Positions 24,485 to 33,238 are shown, counted from the stretch's first letter. The stretch is 64,000 nucleotides of DNA from CBDFGQ01 sp965247295 (GCA_965247295.1 CBDFGQ010000007.1:372001-436000), one strand, 5' to 3'. The notes: generated by a model not told the origin, from the letters alone. Numbers and translations are program-made.

Positions 24485-24676
24485 GTGGCAGACCTAAAGC
24501 CGGTTGGGCCGGTGGCTCACCGATTGCGCAGGCATTGGGGGAGGATTTTCGGAGGCGGGCGCACGAAGGAAATCGGAGAGACCGAAGACAGCATCAGGGT
24601 CGAGTTCGAGATGGCACATCCGGTCTTCGGTCGGACGCTCGCATACACCGGCAGCTGCCGGTTTAAATCTCAGTGA
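24485..24676 (+). CDS. Small protein, possibly a truncated DUF4166-like remnant
   Basis: 63 residues from GTG 24485, with AGGTGA upstream and a candidate promoter at 24381. The second half (DSIRVEFEMAHPVFGRTLAY followed by TGSCRF) recalls the C terminus of DUF4166 domains, where a beta strand ends in FG-x-x-x-Y-x-G-x-F. The first half is short and arginine-rich, with no room for the rest of that domain. It could be an intact small gene or the 3' part of a decayed one. The neighbouring SDR relic makes decay likelier. Confidence 0.4.
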   Translation: MADLKPVGPVAHRLRRHWGRIFGGGRTKEIGETEDSIRVEFEMAHPVFGRTLAYTGSCRFKSQ

Positions 24677-24736
24677 CAACCCCTGGTTCGGGACGGATTC
24701 TCTATCGGATGATGGGGTGTTTAGAGAAGGGGAGCT

Positions 24737-24841
24737 TTGAAGGTGCTGGTCACGGGTGTCACCGGAACCATCGGTCCAAATGTATGGTGCAATAAGAAAT
24801 TCTTGAATCGAGGATTATTCCCCTGGGGAAGGGGGCCTTAA
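24737..24841 (+). pseudogene. N-terminal remnant of an NAD(P)-dependent epimerase/dehydratase
   Basis: From TTG 24737 the frame reads MKVLVTGVTGTIGPNV, the glycine-rich Rossmann start of an SDR/epimerase. It is preceded by AAGGGGAG. After NV the sequence loses all resemblance and ends at TAA 24839-24841, 34 codons in. Nothing further downstream before ligA continues it in other frames as far as I can read. A deletion that fused a gene start to unrelated sequence is the simplest reading. Confidence 0.5.
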
Positions 24842-24984
24842 CGTCGCGTTTGGGGCAAAACAAAGGGCGATGAATTACAAAGCGGACACGGAGTGATATC
24901 ATACTGCTGGGCGGGTCCCATGCCCAAACTGTGGCTGCCACCGGGGGCACCGTGCCGGTCGTTGCAGAGGGAGTAACGGGAATT

Positions 24985-27057
24985 ATGGTGGACACCAGCA
25001 TCAAAGATAGGCTGGAGGAGCTGAGGAAGGAGATCAACTACCACAACTATCGTTACCACGTGCTGGACGATCCCGTCGTAGGCGACGCCGAATATGACGG
25101 TCTCATGCGGGAGCTCAAGGGGCTGGAGGCGGAGCACCCGGCGCTGGTAACACCCGATTCCCCTACCCAGAGGGTGGGGGCCGCCCCTTCCCAAGGGTTC
25201 GCCGAGGCACGCCATGCGACCCCCATGCTCAGCCTGGCCAACGCCTTCGACCTACAGGAGCTGCAGGCCTGGCACCGCAGCAGGTACAACCTGCTGGAGG
25301 GCGCCGACTTCGGGATGGTGTGCGAGTTGAAGATAGACGGGCTTGCGGTATCGCTGACCTACGAGGACGGCCGCCTTGTCCGGGGCGCCACCAGGGGCGA
25401 TGGGTATTCGGGTGAGGACGTCACCCGGAACCTGCGCACCGTGAAGAGCATACCCCTTACCCTTCTGGGCCCCGCGCCACGGATCCTGGAGGTGCGCGGT
25501 GAAGTATACTTGCCCCGGGAGAGCTTCAAGGAGCTCAACAAGGAGCGCGCCGCCAGGGGTGAGCCCCTCTACGCCAATCCTCGCAATACCGGCGCCGGCT
25601 CTGTCCGGCAGCTTGACCCCCGCATCACCGCCTCCAGGAACATGGATATCTTCGTGTACGGCCTCGGGCACGTGGAAGACGGGAACACCGCCCCTCAGCG
25701 CTCCATGCCCGACAACCAGTGGGATGCCCTACAGCGGCTCAAGGAGCTGGGCTTCAAGACAAACCCCCACAACGCAATCTGCCATAGCCTGGAGGAGGTG
25801 GAAGAGCTCTACCTCACCTGGCTGGAGGACCGACACCAGCTTGCCTACGATACCGACGGGCTGGTGGTGAAGATCAACTCCTTCCAGTACCAGGAGACAC
25901 TGGGGGTAGTTAGTCGGGAGCCCCGCTGGGCCGTAGCATACAAATTTCCCGCCGAGCAGGCCGTCACGCGGCTGATGGAGATCGGGATCAACGTGGGGCG
26001 CACCGGCAGTCTGAACCCCTACGCCGTGCTGGAGCCAGTCAACGTGGGCGGAGTCACCGTAAAGATGGCCACCTTGCACAACGAGGAGGACATTCACCGC
26101 AAGGACATCCGGGCGGGAGACTGGGTGGTCGTGGAGAGGGCAGGGGAGGTGATACCCCAGATAGTGGGGCCCGTCTTGGCCCGGCGTACCGGCCAAGAGG
26201 TGGAGTTTACGATGCCCCAGTGCTGCCCCGAGTGCGGAACCCAGGTGGTGAAGCCCGAAAACGAAGCGATGCACCGTTGCCCCAATACCGCGTGTCCGGC
26301 CCAGTTCTTCGAGCTACTGAGGCATTTTGTCGGCAGGGGGGCCATGGACATCGAGGGCCTGGGCGAGCAGTGGTGCCGCATCTTGATAGGCGCCGGGCTC
26401 GTGCGGGACGTGGCAGACCTCTACGACCTGAGGACGGAGCGGTTGCTAGAGTTGGAGCGCATGGGTGACAAGCTGGCCGCCAACATCATGAGCAGCGTGG
26501 AGATCAGCAAGACCCGTCCCTTATCCAGGATCTTCTTCGCCCTGGGAATTCTGCACGTGGGCTCGGAAATGGCGGACCTGTTGGCGCGGCACTTTGGTAG
26601 CATTGACTGTCTGTCCGGGGCCACCGAGGAGCAGCTTACTTCGGTGGGGGGCATTGGCCCCAAGATCGCGGCAAGCATCGTGGCCTACTTCTCGGTGGAC
26701 CATAACCTAGAGGTTATCGAGAGGCTGCGCAGCGCGGGTGTCGTGCTGGCCCAGGAGGCGGATGTAGATGGCCGCCCGGCTGGTACCGATGACGGTAAAG
26801 GTTTGCCCTTTGCGGGCCTGACCTTCGTAGTTACGGGAACCCTGGCCTCCCTGAGCCGCTCTGGAGCAGAGGCACTGATCAAAGAGCTAGGCGGGTCCAC
26901 CTCCTCCAACGTGACCAAAAAAACGGACTACCTGGTGGTGGGCGAACAGCCGGGCTCCAAGTTGGAGGCGGCGTATCATCTGGGCACCAAGCTGCTTCAC
27001 GAGGAGAAGTTTTTGGAGTTACTGGGTGCAGCGCCTGCGGCCGAGGTGACTGGTTGA
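24985..27057 (+). CDS. ligA: NAD-dependent DNA ligase
   Basis: Seals nicks in replication and repair; 690 residues from ATG 24985, preceded by GAGGGAG. The frame is open from 24931, but those residues are not ligase-like. Domain Ia (KEINYHNYRYHVLDDP) is followed by adenylation with the AMP-lysine K116 in CELKIDGLAV. Then come the OB fold, a four-cysteine zinc finger (CPECG ... CPNTACPAQ), helix-hairpin-helix repeats (SVGGIGPKIAASI) and a C-terminal BRCT domain (AGLTFVVTGTLASLSRS). Full length. The stop overlaps the TTG start of the next gene (TTGA), so the two are co-transcribed. Confidence 0.96.
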   Translation: MVDTSIKDRLEELRKEINYHNYRYHVLDDPVVGDAEYDGLMRELKGLEAEHPALVTPDSPTQRVGAAPSQGFAEARHATPMLSLANAFDLQELQAWHRSRYNLLEGADFGMVCELKIDGLAVSLTYEDGRLVRGATRGDGYSGEDVTRNLRTVKSIPLTLLGPAPRILEVRGEVYLPRESFKELNKERAARGEPLYANPRNTGAGSVRQLDPRITASRNMDIFVYGLGHVEDGNTAPQRSMPDNQWDALQRLKELGFKTNPHNAICHSLEEVEELYLTWLEDRHQLAYDTDGLVVKINSFQYQETLGVVSREPRWAVAYKFPAEQAVTRLMEIGINVGRTGSLNPYAVLEPVNVGGVTVKMATLHNEEDIHRKDIRAGDWVVVERAGEVIPQIVGPVLARRTGQEVEFTMPQCCPECGTQVVKPENEAMHRCPNTACPAQFFELLRHFVGRGAMDIEGLGEQWCRILIGAGLVRDVADLYDLRTERLLELERMGDKLAANIMSSVEISKTRPLSRIFFALGILHVGSEMADLLARHFGSIDCLSGATEEQLTSVGGIGPKIAASIVAYFSVDHNLEVIERLRSAGVVLAQEADVDGRPAGTDDGKGLPFAGLTFVVTGTLASLSRSGAEALIKELGGSTSSNVTKKTDYLVVGEQPGSKLEAAYHLGTKLLHEEKFLELLGAAPAAEVTG

Positions 27058-29120
27058 GCACGTCTCAGGAAACTGCTCGCCTCTGGCACCTGTATCCCCT
27101 GGGTGAGCCTCAGCCCTTTAACGTCGCCTACAATGGTGTGGTGTTCAGGGGAGAGGTGGTGCGTTCCAACGGGTGGGATGCACTCTGGGGACGGCCCCTA
27201 TGGGGGGACACGTATTTTCGGATTGTACTGCTGTCGGACCGAGGGCACGTGCTAGCTAAAGAAGTCCAGGACTCTCGAATAGCGGTGTGCGTTCCGGCCA
27301 GGGGGCCGTCCAAAGGCCGCGGCCAGGTGAGCCGGGAGCTTAGGGCTATAAGGGAAAGCCAGGCCATGTACCTGGCCCAGAGGGACCAGGAAAGCGCCTC
27401 CATCCGCAGTTACCTGGAGAGGCAACGAGAGGAGCTGGAAGGGCGGCTGACGAGCCAGGAGGCATCCCGTTATGTCAGCGGCCACATTGTGCCTCCGACA
27501 GTCCTGAGTGAGAGCGCCGCTAGCTTCTTCACCGGTCCCGACCCTGCCTCCTGGTTTCAGCGGCTTGCTTCCGCACTGCTGGCCTGGGCTTACCCGGCCA
27601 TCCCTCTGGAGGCATCGGCGTTGCCCCGCCCTGTGGAGCCCGAGGATTTGCCGAGAATATATGACGGGATAATGGCTGCGACCGCCGAGGGTCGGATAGC
27701 ACTGGGGGAGTTTGGCCCTGGACTGGGCCTCTCCCGGCCGGAGACCCGCCACGAGTTTGACCCAGAAGGGTGTCAGGTGTTCCAGGTTATCCGCTCTGAG
27801 CTGGATGGGCACCAGGGTGAACTGGTCTGGGGAGAGATCCGCTCCTTGCTCGCCCATGCCACGGGGCTGACGGGTCCCCTGGCCGACCTGTTCATTCTCG
27901 CTTTCGTCCACCATGGACGGCCCGCCACGGAACTGAGGTTGGCCTCCGGCCACGGCCTCACCTTTCGTGATGGCCGGCCCGTCTGGGGTACGAGATTGAC
28001 ATGGGAATTTCTGTCCTTACTGTCCTGGCAGGGAGACTCCAGGAGTGGAAACGACACCTGGGGAGACGTGTTCCTTGGGCTGCGCCTTCACCGGAGGGAC
28101 GTTTCCTGGAACGAGGCGTTGCAGTACGCCTCCCTGCTGTGCCAGGGTCTCACGGAAGTGGGTGAAGGGGAAGAGGAAGTGTCCAAGCAGGAGCACGAGC
28201 TGCTCGACGCGCTCCATGAGCTGGCAGCCGACGTGGGCCAAGCCCGGGAGCTGTTGAAAGCCCTTGGCGGTGCCGTGCCAAGTAACGAGGTGAACCAGCC
28301 GGACACGACGTTACAGCGGCTTCTGGAGCCGTGTAAAGGTAGGGACTTCTTAGAAGTCTACCAGGCGGTCCAGCGGGCCTATGCCAATCCCCAAGAGCTC
28401 CTCCAGGGTCTGGACCTGTTGCGCAGGATGCTGTATCTGGGAGAGTCTTTGGAGGACATCGTCAGTACGCGAGAGTATCTGGATGGGTCGGAGGTGGCGT
28501 CCGGATACGAGCAGCTGTCAGTTGACCGTGTGGCCCTTCTAGAGGAGATGTCGCTGTCGGCGCTCCTGGACGCCGGCCATCACTGGCCCGCGGTCAGGGA
28601 GCGTGTCCGAGGATTCCAGGTCCGCTATCGTCGGGCCTATGTCGAGCACCACGCATCCTATCAGCTCCAGTCAGCCCGCCTCTGGGCCTCCCTGGAGGAC
28701 GCCCGCCAGAAGCTGCATGCCTTGAGCCTCCTGAACTCCCTCGATGAGCTGGGCCAGCCGGTGGGAACCGACCTGGGCCAGCGGTACATCTCCTATGAGC
28801 AGGATGTCAGAGTCTGCGAGGTAAACACCAGGGACCTATCTCTGGGCCTGAGTCCAAAGTGTGGTCGATGCCAGGTAGCCCTGGGGGAGATGCCCGATGC
28901 CCAGGAGCTGGAAGCCTTCTTGAGGGACGTGGACCGTGCTCTGGGAGAGCAAAATCGTCGCCTCAGCCGGGTCCTGGTGGACAGGGTCCTCCACCAGCGA
29001 GTTGACCAGCGGCTGGAGGATTTCCTCAAGATAGTCAGCGCCAGTGACCTCTCCGCCCTGTCCGACGTACTAAACCAGGACCTGACGGTATTCATACGGC
29101 AGCTTCTACGCGACCGATGA
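27054..29120 (+). CDS. Large uncharacterised protein between ligA and pth
   Basis: 688 residues, family not recognised. It starts with TTG overlapping the ligA stop and ends in an ATGA overlap with pth. Residues 95-145 form a charged helical stretch (RAIRESQAMYLAQRDQESAS). The middle is leucine-rich and helical without a P-loop, signal peptide or membrane segment. Near the C terminus a single CxxC (C603, C606, in SPKCGRCQ) is followed by a helical tail (LEAFLRDVDRALGEQNRRL ... RLEDFLKIV). That layout is reminiscent of the C-terminal part of DUF6079-type proteins, but the ATPase portion is missing, so the likeness is tentative. Coupling to ligA and pth may reflect only shared transcription. 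Confidence 0.7.
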   Translation: MSTSQETARLWHLYPLGEPQPFNVAYNGVVFRGEVVRSNGWDALWGRPLWGDTYFRIVLLSDRGHVLAKEVQDSRIAVCVPARGPSKGRGQVSRELRAIRESQAMYLAQRDQESASIRSYLERQREELEGRLTSQEASRYVSGHIVPPTVLSESAASFFTGPDPASWFQRLASALLAWAYPAIPLEASALPRPVEPEDLPRIYDGIMAATAEGRIALGEFGPGLGLSRPETRHEFDPEGCQVFQVIRSELDGHQGELVWGEIRSLLAHATGLTGPLADLFILAFVHHGRPATELRLASGHGLTFRDGRPVWGTRLTWEFLSLLSWQGDSRSGNDTWGDVFLGLRLHRRDVSWNEALQYASLLCQGLTEVGEGEEEVSKQEHELLDALHELAADVGQARELLKALGGAVPSNEVNQPDTTLQRLLEPCKGRDFLEVYQAVQRAYANPQELLQGLDLLRRMLYLGESLEDIVSTREYLDGSEVASGYEQLSVDRVALLEEMSLSALLDAGHHWPAVRERVRGFQVRYRRAYVEHHASYQLQSARLWASLEDARQKLHALSLLNSLDELGQPVGTDLGQRYISYEQDVRVCEVNTRDLSLGLSPKCGRCQVALGEMPDAQELEAFLRDVDRALGEQNRRLSRVLVDRVLHQRVDQRLEDFLKIVSASDLSALSDVLNQDLTVFIRQLLRDR

Positions 29121-29674
29121 AGCTAATAGTGGGCCTCGGAAACCCTGGAAGCAGGTACAGCCACAGCCGCCACAATGTGGGGTTCAGGTGCGTTGACCGC
29201 ATGGCCCGGGAGTGGGACATCAAGCTGGCCCAGCGGCGAAAGACCGTGGTGTTGGGGGAGGGGCACGTGGGTGGGGAGCTGGTGGTGCTTGCCAAACCCC
29301 GGACCTACATGAACTGCAGCGGCAAGGGGATAAAGTACCTGCTCACCCGTTTCCATGCCGCGCCTGGCGACCTGCTGATAATCCACGACGACATGGACCT
29401 GCCCCCAGGCAAGATTCGTATCCGTCCCGGGGGCAGCGGGGCGGGACACAGGGGGCTGGAGTCTATTATAGATACCGTTTCTTCCCAGGAATTCCCAAGA
29501 GCAAGGGTGGGCATCGGCAAGCCTCCAGTGGATGTGGAGGGTGCGGATTATGTCCTGGAGACCGTGCCATCTGAGGAGCGCCAGGTGCTGGAAGGGGCGG
29601 TGGAGGTGATGCCTGAAGCCGTTCTGTGCCTCCTCCGGGACGGGATCGAGGCGGCCATGAACAAGTTCAACTGA
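29117..29674 (+). CDS. pth: Peptidyl-tRNA hydrolase
   Basis: Recycles peptidyl-tRNA dropped from ribosomes; 185 residues. The catalytic histidine lies in SRHNVGFRCVDRMA, with N in KPRTYMNCSGKG and D in LLIIHDDMDLPPGKI. GGSGAGHRGLESI is also intact. It starts within the stop of the preceding gene (ATGA). A short GC hairpin (CCGCC-A-GGCGG near 29716) followed by CTTTTT may terminate the operon, but weakly. Confidence 0.95.
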   Translation: MKLIVGLGNPGSRYSHSRHNVGFRCVDRMAREWDIKLAQRRKTVVLGEGHVGGELVVLAKPRTYMNCSGKGIKYLLTRFHAAPGDLLIIHDDMDLPPGKIRIRPGGSGAGHRGLESIIDTVSSQEFPRARVGIGKPPVDVEGADYVLETVPSEERQVLEGAVEVMPEAVLCLLRDGIEAAMNKFN

Positions 29675-29924
29675 GGGCTCAGGTTACACCTTGGGTGAGC
29701 TCGACATCCCCCAGTCCGCCAGGCGGCTAGCAACTTTTTGCCTCATCTGCTACCCTGTGTGCTGTGGCTAAACTATGGGGTAACTCAAGGGCCAATTGCA
29801 CCGGGTGCGCCCTGGGAGCGCCTTCGTGTCGACGCTCTTGGGAGAGGGTGCGACCAGGAAGCCGGTGGAATGGCCTGAGGGCGCTGGCAGGCTGCAGTCA
29901 CCAACGAAAGATACTTGCATTCGG

Positions 29925-32021
29925 GTGACGAGTATTTCGCTAATCGGGTATCTGCGGCGGCTGGTCGTCTTGACGACGGCCATCGTCTCCCTTGGGGCCG
30001 GTTGCACCGCCACACCAACCCCTACCTTGGAGCCATCTCCCGCGCCCACCGAAAGCCCATCGCCCACGTCTATGCGCCTCCCGTCGCCTTCCCCTACGCT
30101 GCGGCCGTTGCAATCCCCGATCGCTAGCTTGCCTGCTCCCTCGCCCGTGCAGGAGAGCCCCACCCCCACCCCCGCCCCAACGGCAAAACCGACCGTTCTC
30201 CCCACGCCGGCTGTGGGAATCACTCCGGCTCTCACTCCAATCCCCACCCCGACGGCGACCACCACCCCCGTACCGTCCGTGGGTACGTTCTTCCCAACTG
30301 CGCCGGACCGTGACCTGTATGAGCTTGCCCGGGCGTTGCTCCTGAAAACCTCGGACCCCATACCCCGGGTAGTCAACCCTGAACCGGTCAGCCTCGAGGA
30401 GGGGAGGCAGGACACTTTCTGGCTCATGGATATTGCGAACGTACGCACCTACACCAGCGAAGCCACCCTGCGCCTGGTGAGCCCCCATGCCTACTGGTAT
30501 GTGGAGAAGGGGCAGGACGTCTCTCAGGAGGATGTACAGGGGGCGGCCAGGGTCTTCGAGGAGGAGATCTACCCCCGGGTCACGGGGGCTTTTGGAAACC
30601 TGTGGACGCCGGGGGTGGACAATGACCCCCACCTCACTATCCTTCACGCCCGCCTCAGAGGTGTGGCGGGATATTTCAGCTCCGCGGACGAGTATCCCTC
30701 CAGTGTGCACGAGTTCAGCAATCAGCGGGAGATCATCTATATGAACAGTTCCCTGAGTGTGGGGTCCCGAGAATACTTTAGCGTCCTGGCCCACGAGTTA
30801 CAGCACGCCATCCACTGGAACGGCGACCCGACAGAGGAGACGTGGATCAACGAAGGGCTTTCAGAGGTGGCCACGGTCATAGCTGGCCGCAAACCCGGTA
30901 GCCAGAACGCCTTCCTCCGTTCTCCCGTGGTCTCCTTCGTCAACTGGCCCATAGAAAACGTTAGCTCGGTCCACTACGGTGCCTCCTTTCTGTTCATGGA
31001 ATACCTGGTCGGCCACTACGGGAGCCTCGATGACCTGACTCCCCTTGTTCGTGAGCCACTGGACGGTATCCGGGGGCTCAATGCCTACCTGGCCGGTCTG
31101 GGCCACGATGTGACCTTTAGAGACGTGTTCAGAGACTGGACGGTTGCCAATTTCCTGGACGCAGCGGGCGATGGTCCCTACAGCTATCCCAACAAGGATG
31201 TACATGTGCGGGTAACGGCCCGCATGGAAGAACTCGGAAGGCGGGAGGCGACCATCCCGCAGTACTCGGCGGAGTATACGGCGATTGACATAATCGAAGG
31301 AGACGTAAAGGTCCGCTTTGAGGGGCCGAAGAACAACGCCCTCATTCCTCTCTCGCTGGAGGGGGGCCGCTGCTGGTGGAGCAATCGGGGGGACTCCATC
31401 AGCACCACACTTACCCGTCCCTTGGACCTGTCTGCCGTGGACATGGCGACCCTCAGCTTTAGGGTGTGGTTGGATGTGGAGGAGGACTGGGACTACGGGT
31501 ACGTGGAGGTCTCCGCCGACGGAGGCTCCACCTGGGACATCATCGAGGCTCCCGGAACATCCCCGGCGAACCCGGTGGGCAACAGCTTCGGTCCGGGATA
31601 TACGGGCATCAGTGATGGCTGGCTGCTCGAGGAAGTGGACCTCTCCCCCTACGCCGGGGGAAATGTCCTCCTCCGTTTTCATTACGTCACAGACGACGCC
31701 ATTAACGGGACCGGCCTCTGCCTGGACGACATCTCCGTGCCAGAGGTGGGGTTCTTCGACGGTAATGCGGGCGATGAGGAGTGGCAGGCGGATGGGTTTG
31801 TAAGTACGAACAACCAGGTGCCCCAGGACTTCATCGTTCAGATCATCGAGGTGGGTGATAGGACCCGGGTGAGGGAAATGGTGCTGAATGAAGAAAACGT
31901 GGGTGAAATGGTCATCCGGGGCCTAGAGCACCTGGACGAGGCGGTGCTGGTGGTGGCAGCCCTGGCCCCCGAGACGCGTCTGGATGCCAGCTACGTTATT
32001 ACACTGGAGCCCGCCAACTGA
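29925..32021 (+). CDS. Secreted M6-like (immune-inhibitor-A type) metalloprotease
   Basis: About 698 residues from GTG 29925 (open from TTG 29796, but the extra residues look non-coding). The hydrophobic signal LVVLTTAIVSLGAGC ends at a likely lipid-modified cysteine. A ~90-residue Pro/Thr/Ser-rich stalk follows, then a peptidase domain with HELQH (H290, E291, H294 in this numbering) and a glutamate in TWINEGLSEV as third zinc ligand. A jelly-roll-like C-terminal domain (SFRVWLDVEEDWDYGYVEVS, DGGSTWDII, CLDDISVPEV) is of the kind found after M6 immune-inhibitor-A peptidases. It probably works on the cell surface; substrate unknown. No adjacent secretion genes. Confidence 0.75.
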   Translation: MTSISLIGYLRRLVVLTTAIVSLGAGCTATPTPTLEPSPAPTESPSPTSMRLPSPSPTLRPLQSPIASLPAPSPVQESPTPTPAPTAKPTVLPTPAVGITPALTPIPTPTATTTPVPSVGTFFPTAPDRDLYELARALLLKTSDPIPRVVNPEPVSLEEGRQDTFWLMDIANVRTYTSEATLRLVSPHAYWYVEKGQDVSQEDVQGAARVFEEEIYPRVTGAFGNLWTPGVDNDPHLTILHARLRGVAGYFSSADEYPSSVHEFSNQREIIYMNSSLSVGSREYFSVLAHELQHAIHWNGDPTEETWINEGLSEVATVIAGRKPGSQNAFLRSPVVSFVNWPIENVSSVHYGASFLFMEYLVGHYGSLDDLTPLVREPLDGIRGLNAYLAGLGHDVTFRDVFRDWTVANFLDAAGDGPYSYPNKDVHVRVTARMEELGRREATIPQYSAEYTAIDIIEGDVKVRFEGPKNNALIPLSLEGGRCWWSNRGDSISTTLTRPLDLSAVDMATLSFRVWLDVEEDWDYGYVEVSADGGSTWDIIEAPGTSPANPVGNSFGPGYTGISDGWLLEEVDLSPYAGGNVLLRFHYVTDDAINGTGLCLDDISVPEVGFFDGNAGDEEWQADGFVSTNNQVPQDFIVQIIEVGDRTRVREMVLNEENVGEMVIRGLEHLDEAVLVVAALAPETRLDASYVITLEPAN

Positions 32022-32069
32022 GGGCGGTCTGTGGAAAGTCCTCCTGTCGCGGGTGGGACCCTGCTCCAG

Positions 32070-32657
32070 CTATAGTCCGAGGTGTTTGGCCAGCATCTCC
32101 CGGATCTCCGCTACAGTCTCACTTTGCCACGCCGGATACCGGTCCTGGTTACGGGGGCGGGCGGCGGCCCTAATCTGCGCGTCTTGGGCGTCTGGCAGCT
32201 CTCGCGCTACCTGGGCCTGTATCTCCTCCATCTCCCGGTCGGCCACGGCGGGCCGCTCTATCCAGTGGCATATGTACCGGTGGTCCGGGGTGTAAAAGAC
32301 GGCGGTGGGTATCGACGCCCACTTTCCCTCTTTCAGGAACTCGTTCATGATGTCCATGTGGGAGTCGCGGGGAAACACCCGCATCTCCATCCCGCCGGCC
32401 TCAGCGATTCTGGCCATCACGGGCATACCCCTGTACACGTCTGGGCACCAGTCCTCGCCGATGACCATCATCTTGGACGCACCCTGGGGGTGCTTGGCGG
32501 CTTTCCGAAAGAACTCGGCGTCCTCCGGCTGCAGTTGAAAATCATCGTAGAGCTGCTGGAACCAGTTCTTGTTGACCTTTATCTGTTGCAGGTACTCCTT
32601 GTAGGTGAATCCGCTGGTGAACCTTTCGGGCGTGACCACGCTGGTCTGGCGGGCCAT
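32070..32657 (-). CDS. Thioredoxin-like protein (WCPD motif)
   Basis: 195 residues. The redox segment MMVIGEDWCPDVYRGMPVM has a single active-site cysteine where thioredoxins have WCxxC. The later cis-proline loop is WASIPTAVFYTPDHRY. The extension after the fold is helical and charged. It belongs to a thioredoxin-like family found widely in Chloroflexota and Firmicutes; activity unproven. A strong AAAAGGAGG precedes the ATG. Ninety bases upstream on the same strand lies the glutaredoxin-like TGA-containing gene, so both may form a small redox operon. Confidence 0.8.
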   Translation of the reverse strand: MARQTSVVTPERFTSGFTYKEYLQQIKVNKNWFQQLYDDFQLQPEDAEFFRKAAKHPQGASKMMVIGEDWCPDVYRGMPVMARIAEAGGMEMRVFPRDSHMDIMNEFLKEGKWASIPTAVFYTPDHRYICHWIERPAVADREMEEIQAQVARELPDAQDAQIRAAARPRNQDRYPAWQSETVAEIREMLAKHLGL

Positions 32658-32747
32658 CTCTCCTCCTTTTCACTCAACAAAGGCTTAAGATTCTCTGGTC
32701 AGGCGATGCCCGGTCACAAGGCGGCGCCGCCGCCCTCAGGCGAGGGC

Positions 32748-32960
32748 TCAGCCCACCTCCCCGTCGAACCCTATCTCTATCCGCCCATCGGGGAAGATGA
32801 TCGTTGGCGCCACATCGGAGTACTGGAGCAGCTCGTCCAGCCACTCCTGGCTCTCGTCCACCCGCCGCTCTTCGAAGGCGATACCCTGGAGAGTCCACGA
32901 CTCCCTAAGCTTCTCGCTGGTGCCTCAGGTAGCTAGGGTGTAGACGATGGGGACCGACAT
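32748..32960 (-). CDS. Glutaredoxin-like protein with in-frame TGA at the redox position (candidate selenoprotein)
   Basis: Reading from ATG 32960 (GGAGG five bases upstream), the frame gives 70 residues if TGA at 32927-32925 (codon 12) is decoded. The sequence is MSVPIVYTLAT, then TGA, then GTSEKLRESWTLQG. IAFEERRVDESQEWLDELL and VAPTIIFPDGRIEIGFDGEV follow, and it ends at TGA 32750-32748. This is a complete small glutaredoxin fold: beta strand, redox site, helix, the IxFEERxVD strand, the cis-proline loop at P52 and a C-terminal GFxGE. TGA sits exactly where the catalytic cysteine of a CxxS-type glutaredoxin belongs, giving UGTS. A hairpin of SECIS-like geometry lies at 32909-32885. Glutaredoxin-like selenoproteins are known in bacteria. 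Alternatives are a nonsense mutation or a base-calling error in a TGC codon. It is probably co-transcribed with the thioredoxin-like gene downstream. Confidence 0.7.
32885..32909 (-). promoter_or_regulatory. Candidate bacterial SECIS hairpin
   Basis: In the mRNA after the in-frame UGA, GGGAGUC pairs with GACUCUC (one G-U) around a three-base loop GUG. Below an A-C mismatch three more pairs form (U-A, U-G, C-G). The first loop base (32898) is a G and is separated from the UGA by 26 nt. As I recall the published bacterial SECIS model, the loop lies 16-37 nt after UGA with a G among its first two bases, and both conditions are met. Confidence 0.6.
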
Positions 32961-33238
32961 ACCCGCCTCCGATAGATTGGACCCCCCACGAGTGCCCTAT
33001 CAATAGCTCATCCCATTGTTCGGACTGTACTCTGGCCTGGAGGCAGAACGTCGCGCTGCACATTCAGGCAGCGGCGTGGGGAAGGGCCTCAGGATGTTCT
33101 AGGATACACTCTCGTGGCGGCTCGTTACGCTGCCATAGTAGCATGGGGAACTGGCGGTGGCAACCTGAGGGAGGGTATGAACAATCGCCTCGCCGTCGGA
33201 CTTTACCTGCTCCAGGTGGTACCGTTGTGGAGCAGCTG
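32961..33238. other. Intergenic region, nothing recognised beyond the upstream gene's RBS
   Basis: On the minus strand it should contain the promoter of the glutaredoxin/thioredoxin pair, but no hexamer pair stands out. The ribosome-binding site GGAGG lies at about 32966-32970. A plus-strand frame from 33143 runs into the antisense of the glycosyltransferase and is not called. Confidence 0.35.

Noticed and set aside
32674..32898. A minus-strand frame of 74 codons in the glutaredoxin region
   Set aside because: It is the wrong frame: arginine-rich, no RBS, and it overlaps the frame with clear glutaredoxin features.
32082..32936. A long plus-strand open frame opposite the thioredoxin and glutaredoxin genes
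   Set aside because: It is the antisense of two genes with good motifs and RBS; its own translation has no recognisable family and GC-skewed composition.
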